A stretch of DNA of 64,000 bases from Geopsychrobacter electrodiphilus DSM 16401 (GTDB lineage: Bacteria; Desulfobacterota; Desulfuromonadia; Desulfuromonadales; Geopsychrobacteraceae), in the NCBI RefSeq assembly GCF_000384395.1, contig NZ_ARWE01000001.1:2888501-2952500 (forward strand), read 5' to 3'. The notes under the pieces are model-generated. The model was not told the origin of the DNA. It was given only the letters and a program-made list of their open reading frames with translations, and did not search any database. Every line of letters starts with the position of its first letter. Position 1 is the first letter of the stretch. The position numbers and the translations under genes were made by a program. Positions 58,495 to 64,000 of the stretch are shown here, in pieces.

Positions 58495-60336
58495 ATGAAA
58501 GACACCTTACCCAGAATGGTTTTGCGTCAGTGCGAAAGATACCAGGGACAGACTGTCATGCGTCGTAAATCAGGAGGTCGCTACCAGGACATCAGCTGGT
58601 CTCAACTCGCCGAAAGCATCAATACCTATGGCCGGGCACTGATGACCCTGGGTCTGAAAGCAGGCCAGCACGCTGCTATCATGTCCCCGAATCGACCCGA
58701 ATGGGCCTGGGCCGATCTCGGTATTATGGCGGCGGGCGGGTGCTCTGTGCCCGTTTACCATACCGAAGGGCTCAAGACAATCATCCATATCCTTAACGAT
58801 TCGCAAAGTCATTTCCTCTTTGCTCATTCTGCCAGCTTTACCGCCGAACTCATGGCTCAGATTGAACAACTCCCGAAGCTCGAGAAAGTCATCCTGCTTG
58901 AAGGGAGTTTTGCACATTCACGGGTGATGACCCTCGCTGAATTTCTTGAATTGGGACAAAAGACAAAACCTGAAAAACTGGAAAAAACTCTCGCGGCTGG
59001 ACAATATGAAGGGCTCGCAACCTTGGTCTACACCTCAGGCACCACCGGGACCCCGAAGGGAGCTATGCTGACTCACAGTAACATTCTCAACAATGTCGAA
59101 GCCTGCAGTCAGCTGATCAGACTCGATGCGACCGATCAATGTCTGTCCTTTCTGCCACTGTCACACATCTTTGAACGCATGGCTGGTTATTATCTGATGC
59201 TGCATCAGGGAGTCACCATCGCCTACGCCGAAAGTATAGACACGGTGCCGGCCAATCTCGCCGAGATCCAGCCGACCGTCGTCACCAGCGTGCCACGTCT
59301 GTATGAAAAGATGTACAACCGCATCCTGGAACGTATCTCTTCTGGCCCCTGGATAAAAAAACAACTCTTTTTCATGGCTCTCAAGGCCGGTAAAGCGCAG
59401 GTCGCCTGCCAGCAGCAAGGCCGCCACCCCGGAATGGGACTCAACCTGGCGATGGCCATTTTTTCAAAACTTGTCTTCGCCAAACTGCGCGAGCGCCTTG
59501 GTGGCCGACTGCGCTTTTTTATCTCTGGCGGAGCACCACTGGTTCAAGAGATCGCCGAGTTTTTCCTCGCCGCGGGAATCCCCATTTATGAAGGTTACGG
59601 GCTCACCGAGACTTCACCGGTCATCGCCGTCAACTACCCTGGACATCATCGTCTCGGAACAGTCGGCCTGCCGCTGAGCAACATCGAAGTCAGGATTGCT
59701 GATGACGGTGAGCTTCTGGTCAGGGGCCCCAGTGTCACAAAAGGGTACTGGCAACTGCCGGAACAGACGGCAGAGGCCTTTAGTGATGACTGGTTTCACA
59801 CGGGAGATGTCGCCCAGCTCGATGCTGAGGGCTATTTGCAGATCACTGACCGTAAAAAAGATATTATCGTCACCGCCGGCGGCAAAAAAGTTGCTCCACA
59901 GGAGATCGAAAATACCCTCAAAACCGATCGTTACATCAGTAACGTCATGGTTCACGGTGATCGCAGACCCTATTTGACGGCGCTGATTGTTCCTGACTTT
60001 GAGGCCTTGATCGCTTATGCCGCTTACAAAAAAATTAATTTTCTCGATCAATGCGATCTGGTTAACCATCCACAGATTCTCAACTTGATCCGTCGCAGGA
60101 TCGATCAACTCCAGCGAGATCGCCCAAACTACAAGAAGATCCGCCGTTTCACCCTGCTGTCCCGGGACTTTATCGGCACCCAGGGGGAAGTCACCCCCAC
60201 CCTGAAGCTGAAGCGCAAAATCATTAATCAACGATTTGCATCTTTAATAGAAAATATTTATCGCCCCGAGGACGAAGGGATTCATGATACCAGTTTCTGT
60301 ATTATCGATAGCCCCGAATCCCCCGACCAGGGCTGA
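58495..60336 (+). CDS. long-chain acyl-CoA ligase (AMP-forming)
   Basis: A 613-residue adenylate-forming enzyme that activates fatty acids to acyl-CoA, at the membrane. ATP-binding YTSGTTGTPKGAM lies near residue 178, then GYGLTETSPV near 367, WFHTGDVAQLD near 433 and the C-terminal Lys region (KPDR-like: RRPYLTALIVP). It resembles the long-chain (FadD15-type) group without a membrane-anchor extension. The ATG at 58495 follows AAAAGGAGCCGATT. It diverges from coaE. Confidence 0.92.
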   Translation: MKDTLPRMVLRQCERYQGQTVMRRKSGGRYQDISWSQLAESINTYGRALMTLGLKAGQHAAIMSPNRPEWAWADLGIMAAGGCSVPVYHTEGLKTIIHILNDSQSHFLFAHSASFTAELMAQIEQLPKLEKVILLEGSFAHSRVMTLAEFLELGQKTKPEKLEKTLAAGQYEGLATLVYTSGTTGTPKGAMLTHSNILNNVEACSQLIRLDATDQCLSFLPLSHIFERMAGYYLMLHQGVTIAYAESIDTVPANLAEIQPTVVTSVPRLYEKMYNRILERISSGPWIKKQLFFMALKAGKAQVACQQQGRHPGMGLNLAMAIFSKLVFAKLRERLGGRLRFFISGGAPLVQEIAEFFLAAGIPIYEGYGLTETSPVIAVNYPGHHRLGTVGLPLSNIEVRIADDGELLVRGPSVTKGYWQLPEQTAEAFSDDWFHTGDVAQLDAEGYLQITDRKKDIIVTAGGKKVAPQEIENTLKTDRYISNVMVHGDRRPYLTALIVPDFEALIAYAAYKKINFLDQCDLVNHPQILNLIRRRIDQLQRDRPNYKKIRRFTLLSRDFIGTQGEVTPTLKLKRKIINQRFASLIENIYRPEDEGIHDTSFCIIDSPESPDQG

Positions 60337-60456
60337 TTGAAAGTCAGCAAATACCCGAAATATAAGGGGTTATTTACAACTCCGACACGACCGGGTATCC
60401 TGCCATGGATCACGTCTACGGGTTTAGACAGAACCTGACAGTTTGCGGAGGTATCA

Positions 60457-62034
60457 TTGGCTGAAAATCAGCTGATCCTTGAGATAGAGCAGGCACTCAC
60501 TGGCCTGATCAAACTTCTGAAGGCGCTACGCTTTTATCCCAGGGAGCACCCCAGCCTGCATGCCGCCATTACGGACTGCATGACCTGCTTTAAGCCACTG
60601 CTCACGCATCAGGAGCGGCGTGCCATCCAGTCCTCTCAAAAGGGGTTTACCCTGGGCGAAGACAGGATTGGCGAAAAGAACCCCGCCTTACTCGATCTGG
60701 CTTACCTGCTTGCCGAGCGACGGGTTAATCAGATAATTTTTCTCAGCGATCTCCAGGCTCAGGAACTACTTTACCTGGCCGATGGACTGACAACGCCAGC
60801 AGAAGAAATATATAGCGGCGGTGGACTCCAGACTTTTTTGCGCAGCCGCAAAGTAAACAGTATCTGGTTGAATGAGAGCAGCCTGGATGAAGCTCTGCAG
60901 AAACGTCAACAATTCGCCGTTGAAACAGAACAGGCCGCCGAGCAGATCGGGATGAGCGCATTACCCCCCGCAGAGCCGCCCAAAGCTATAGATCTGGTCC
61001 AACAACTGAGAACCCTCGTTGAACAGCTCCAGATAAAACAAGCCGACGAGGAATACGGGCAACAGATCGACCAGCTGCTCAAACTGGCCCCCCAATATTT
61101 TGAACAGAGCGGTGCGCCCGGGATTCTGCGAATCCTGCCGCTGCTGCTGGCACAAAGCCAACAGACCGAACGCAGTCCCTTTCAGCGCGACCGTGCCGCC
61201 AGTGCCCTTGAACACTTACTAAGCAGGCCGATGGTAGATCTGTTGCTGGCACAGTTCAAAAGCACGACCTTGACACCGCAACAATACCGACGGCTGCAAC
61301 ACCTCATCATCGGGCTGGGTCTAAGAATAGCCCCTCAAATGCTGGAGCAAATCGGTCGCGAGGAAGCAAGCAACGTTCGCAATCGCCTGAGTTCAATGCT
61401 CACCAAAATGGGGGAACCTCTCCTCGACCTGCTGCGTGAAATGATTCATAGCAGCAAGTGGTATGTGGTGCGCAACGCAGTCACGCTGATCGGCAACTTA
61501 CGCCTTGCCCCCGGAATCACCCTGCTTGAACCACTGGTTAAACATCCGGATCAGCGGGTCAGACGTGCGCTGATTAGCGCACTGGCGATGATCGGCGGAG
61601 ACATGGCGGTCGTACCACTGAGCCTGCTCGCACAGGATCCCTTCTTCGCCTTACGCCGCCCGGCGGTCAAAGCTCTCGGCGCCACCAGGAGCAACCTTGC
61701 CGTCCCTCCCCTGCTGGCGATTGCTCAGCAGTTTGACCCCTTCGGCCGCTATACGGAGATCCGCCGAGACGCAGTTTCGGGACTCGGTCTGATCGGGCAA
61801 AAAGAAGTGATCGCCCCACTCCTCTCCCTGGCCAAACGTCCCAATCTGCTCCGCCGACCTCGGCTCGAGGAGTTTCGTGCCGAAATTATTCTGACCCTTG
61901 GCAAACTCGGGGATAAAAATCTGGATCAGGCGTTTGAGCGCTGGCGCAAATCGCCCCACGGCGTTGTCCAGCGGGCGGCAGATCTCAGCCTCGCCACCCT
62001 GGACAAAAAACATGATCATCCTGCACCAAATTAA
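60457..62034 (+). CDS. HEAT-repeat protein
   Basis: A 525-residue soluble protein. The N-terminal part (about 1-130) is all-helical with KALRFYPREHPSLHA; the C-terminal half (about 290-510) is a row of HEAT/PBS-lyase-type helical repeats (e.g. VRRALISALAMIGGDMAVVP). Such repeats mediate protein binding. The start is a TTG at 60457 after GGAGGTATCA. Function unknown; many Desulfuromonadales have similar proteins of this layout. Confidence 0.82.
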   Translation: MAENQLILEIEQALTGLIKLLKALRFYPREHPSLHAAITDCMTCFKPLLTHQERRAIQSSQKGFTLGEDRIGEKNPALLDLAYLLAERRVNQIIFLSDLQAQELLYLADGLTTPAEEIYSGGGLQTFLRSRKVNSIWLNESSLDEALQKRQQFAVETEQAAEQIGMSALPPAEPPKAIDLVQQLRTLVEQLQIKQADEEYGQQIDQLLKLAPQYFEQSGAPGILRILPLLLAQSQQTERSPFQRDRAASALEHLLSRPMVDLLLAQFKSTTLTPQQYRRLQHLIIGLGLRIAPQMLEQIGREEASNVRNRLSSMLTKMGEPLLDLLREMIHSSKWYVVRNAVTLIGNLRLAPGITLLEPLVKHPDQRVRRALISALAMIGGDMAVVPLSLLAQDPFFALRRPAVKALGATRSNLAVPPLLAIAQQFDPFGRYTEIRRDAVSGLGLIGQKEVIAPLLSLAKRPNLLRRPRLEEFRAEIILTLGKLGDKNLDQAFERWRKSPHGVVQRAADLSLATLDKKHDHPAPN

Positions 62035-62099
62035 ACAGATTCCCGCAAGCCTGGGCGCCGTCCTGCTCTCCGAAAAAAGCTCTTGATCGACGGCAAAGC

Positions 62100-62378
62100 A
62101 TGAGCGGCAATCATCTTCATCCCGAATATGTCGAAAAATTTTACGGCGTTCCTCGGCCCTTTTCCTGTTGGCACCCTGTGCGACTGAACAATGATGAAAT
62201 TGCGCTGATGATTGACCGCAACCATCTGGGCGAGCACTCGCTGAAGCTTAAATTGATCATCACCGCCGAAGGCCGCCGCTTGAAAGATGCACCCGAGTTT
62301 AATCTACCAGATAGCAGTCGGATTCTGGCTGAAGTCGACCCGCTTCTCAAAGGGCTTCAAATCGAAAATTATCTCTAG
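62100..62378 (+). CDS. hypothetical 92-residue protein
   Basis: ATG at 62100, preceded by a weak purine stretch (GACGGCAAAGC). The protein has a central NNDEIALMIDRNHLGEHS and a hydrophobic run KLKLIITAEG; no known domain. It is followed 127 bases later by the AbiEi-like gene on the same strand. I cannot suggest a function. Confidence 0.5.
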   Translation: MSGNHLHPEYVEKFYGVPRPFSCWHPVRLNNDEIALMIDRNHLGEHSLKLKLIITAEGRRLKDAPEFNLPDSSRILAEVDPLLKGLQIENYL

Positions 62379-62505
62379 ACGACTGCGTTGAACCGGCAGA
62401 GAACGCTTGACAAGACGGCCCTCTTCAGTTTCAATAATTGCCGCTATCAATACCATTGAACACCCTGACTTTAGTGAACACAAAAACCCATAAAGCTGAG
62501 ATCTC

Positions 62506-63567
62506 ATGACCAACAAGACCAAACAACGCGATGAACAAATTATCTTTGGCAGCATGAAGGCGATCCGCAGTCTGCCTGGATGTCATATTGACTTCGTCAT
62601 CAAAAAACTGGGCGGGCCGTTTGCGGGAACCATTAAAATCGGCGGGGACTGGGGTGAAAAATATTACTTCCTTAAGGTCGTACCCAAACTTTCTCCAGAG
62701 ATCGCCGATCTGGTGATTCATCAATTAAAAACAACCGCAGCTCCGGCAAATTGTGCCCCCCTGCTTTTGACCCATTACGTCAGCCCCAACCTGGCCGCCA
62801 AATTAAAGCAGAAAAAAATTGAGTTCGCTGATTGCGCCGGCAACCTGCTCCTGCAACAGGCGCCGCTCTATGTCGAAATTGCGGGGCAACGACATCTGCA
62901 GGTCAGTGGTGGGCTCGACCGCCTGTTCCGATCCGCGGGGCTGAAACTGATATACCTCTTCCTGCGCAATCCACAGAGCGTCAATGCCTCCTATCGAATC
63001 CTTGCCGAGGACGCCGGTATTGCGTTGGGAGCAATCGGAGATATTTTTAAAGAACTGAAAAATCGCGGAAATCTCATGCTCAGTTCTGAGGGTAGAGAAC
63101 TAACTGCCGCCGAAGACCTTCTGCAACGCTGGCAACTCGGGTATCTTGAGACCCTGCGACCACGCATGTTAGTTCAACGCTGCTCCCTGAATTCGAGTTA
63201 TTCGTTGCAACAATTGCCGGAGCTGTTACGCAGCTCCTCTGATAGAGCAACGGTAATGCTCGGCGGACAATTGGGCGCATCGTTGTTAACCAATCACCTT
63301 GACCCGGAATCGGCGGTGCTCTATATCAACTCGCAACAGCAACAGGAAGTTATGCTGCAACTCCAGCTGACTCCAGATCCGCATGGTAATGTCAGCCTGC
63401 AGGCCCCCTTCGGAAAACAGAATTTCTGGAATGGCGTGCAACCCGCAGGGCTGAATCTGGTCGATCCAATCTTGACCTATGCTGAACTCGCCGGCGACAG
63501 TTCCTGTGCCAGAGCTGCAGACAATCTCTACACACAGTATATTTTGCCGCGTCTATGCCGGAACTGA
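62506..63567 (+). CDS. AbiEi-like protein (type IV antitoxin family)
   Basis: A 353-residue protein. The middle FADCAGNLLLQ and GLKLIYLFLRNPQSVN, followed by a winged helix (ASYRILAEDAGIALGAIGDIF, about residues 165-195) and VMLGGQLGASLLTNHL, agree with the long AbiEi-type antitoxin/regulator family. AbiEi normally represses its own operon and opposes the AbiEii nucleotidyltransferase toxin. Here no such gene follows within the window: the next gene is a metallo-hydrolase. It may be an orphan regulator. Confidence 0.68.
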   Translation: MTNKTKQRDEQIIFGSMKAIRSLPGCHIDFVIKKLGGPFAGTIKIGGDWGEKYYFLKVVPKLSPEIADLVIHQLKTTAAPANCAPLLLTHYVSPNLAAKLKQKKIEFADCAGNLLLQQAPLYVEIAGQRHLQVSGGLDRLFRSAGLKLIYLFLRNPQSVNASYRILAEDAGIALGAIGDIFKELKNRGNLMLSSEGRELTAAEDLLQRWQLGYLETLRPRMLVQRCSLNSSYSLQQLPELLRSSSDRATVMLGGQLGASLLTNHLDPESAVLYINSQQQQEVMLQLQLTPDPHGNVSLQAPFGKQNFWNGVQPAGLNLVDPILTYAELAGDSSCARAADNLYTQYILPRLCRN

Positions 63568-63631
63568 TCCGATTTCGCCATCGGATAAACGCGCGATTTT
63601 ATCCTCACTCTAACTTGAGCTGCGCTGAAAT

Positions 63632-64000
63632 ATGGACTTTGACCGCCTGACGCTGACAATTCTTGGTTCTGGCACCAGCACCGGCATTCCGGTAATCGGC
63701 TGCTCCTGTGCGGTCTGCCGGTCAGAAGACCCGCGTAATCGCCGCACCCGTTGCAGTGCGCTACTCAGCTTTTGCGGTCACAACATCCTGATCGACACGG
63801 CAACCGACCTGCGCCAACAGCTGCTGCGCGAAAATATCGGCCATATCGATGCGGTCCTCTATACCCATGTTCACGCGGATCACCTGCACGGCATCGACGA
63901 TCTCCGGGTCTTCACCCGCCGTGACATGCCAGCCTTACCGCTCTATGGCGCGGCCTCAACACTCCAACAGATCCGCCATAACTTCAGCTACATCTTTGAC
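63632..64000 (+). CDS. MBL-fold metallo-hydrolase, PhnP-like (3' end cut)
   Basis: Only the first 123 codons are in view. LGSGTSTGIPVIGCSCAVC opens with a Cys pair typical of PhnP-type phosphodiesterases, and the metal motif THVHADHLHGID is near residue 77. PhnP cleaves cyclic phosphoribosyl phosphate in phosphonate metabolism, but close homologues in many genomes have other roles, and no phn gene is in view. Confidence 0.85.
   Translation, partial: MDFDRLTLTILGSGTSTGIPVIGCSCAVCRSEDPRNRRTRCSALLSFCGHNILIDTATDLRQQLLRENIGHIDAVLYTHVHADHLHGIDDLRVFTRRDMPALPLYGAASTLQQIRHNFSYIFD

Overview
This 64 kb stretch looks like the chromosome of a Gram-negative, probably anaerobic or facultative bacterium of the Desulfuromonadota (Geobacter/Desulfuromonas/Pelobacter-like). 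That placement is inference from gene content: MltA and other envelope proteins, RNase J next to PlsC, an FprA-type flavodiiron protein, flavodoxin and ferredoxin proteins, many PAS-type histidine kinases, and two modules that look acquired (ilvYC of enterobacterial type and a long isocitrate lyase). I see no rRNA, tRNA, CRISPR array, insertion sequence or prophage.

Layout. 1-5.3 kb (minus): glyoxylate metabolism, with an alanine/serine-glyoxylate aminotransferase, malate synthase, and a long isocitrate lyase that runs off the left edge. 5.3-5.9 kb: a 611-base gap holding a cobalamin-riboswitch-like RNA with no gene behind it. 5.9-10.3 kb (minus): a DNA-photorepair group (YbgA-like protein, class II photolyase, NAD(P)-binding/DUF2867 protein) beside the wreck of a SRPBCC gene. 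10.3-15.4 kb: soluble transhydrogenase, queF, a small CxxC protein, ppnP, a CBS-domain protein and the fetAB exporter. 15.7-22.3 kb: cold-shock protein, UMF1-type MFS carrier, shikimate kinase, TPR protein, DUF4350 protein, YaiI, TM2 protein, a redoxin/CxxCH/FMN-binding-like fusion, and MltA. 22.5-31.3 kb: priA, ilvC with divergent ilvY, a ModF-like ABC ATPase, and kup behind a possible c-di-AMP riboswitch.

31.3-43.1 kb is the most accessory-looking part: three multidomain histidine kinases, of which two are hybrids with near-identical kinase/receiver cores; PocR and MEDS sensor domains; flavodoxin and ferredoxin proteins; and a candidate small RNA. It carries a dispersed family of short elements in which a TCACCATCA...GACAC leader is joined to a hairpin, one after almost every transcription unit.

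43.3-64 kb is mostly housekeeping: flavodiiron protein, DAHP synthase and aminotransferase, cytochrome c, trmB-truD, ftsK, RNase J, plsC, ssb, an IclR regulator, an alpha/beta hydrolase, coaE, an acyl-CoA ligase, a HEAT-repeat protein, an AbiEi-like protein without a visible partner, and the start of a PhnP-like metallo-hydrolase.

Functionally, the left end feeds C2 units into biosynthesis through glyoxylate and removes glyoxylate to glycine; transhydrogenase, redoxin and flavoproteins manage redox; and the central region senses small ligands and relays them through phosphotransfer. Starts were corrected where a ribosome-binding site pointed to a different codon from the longest frame.
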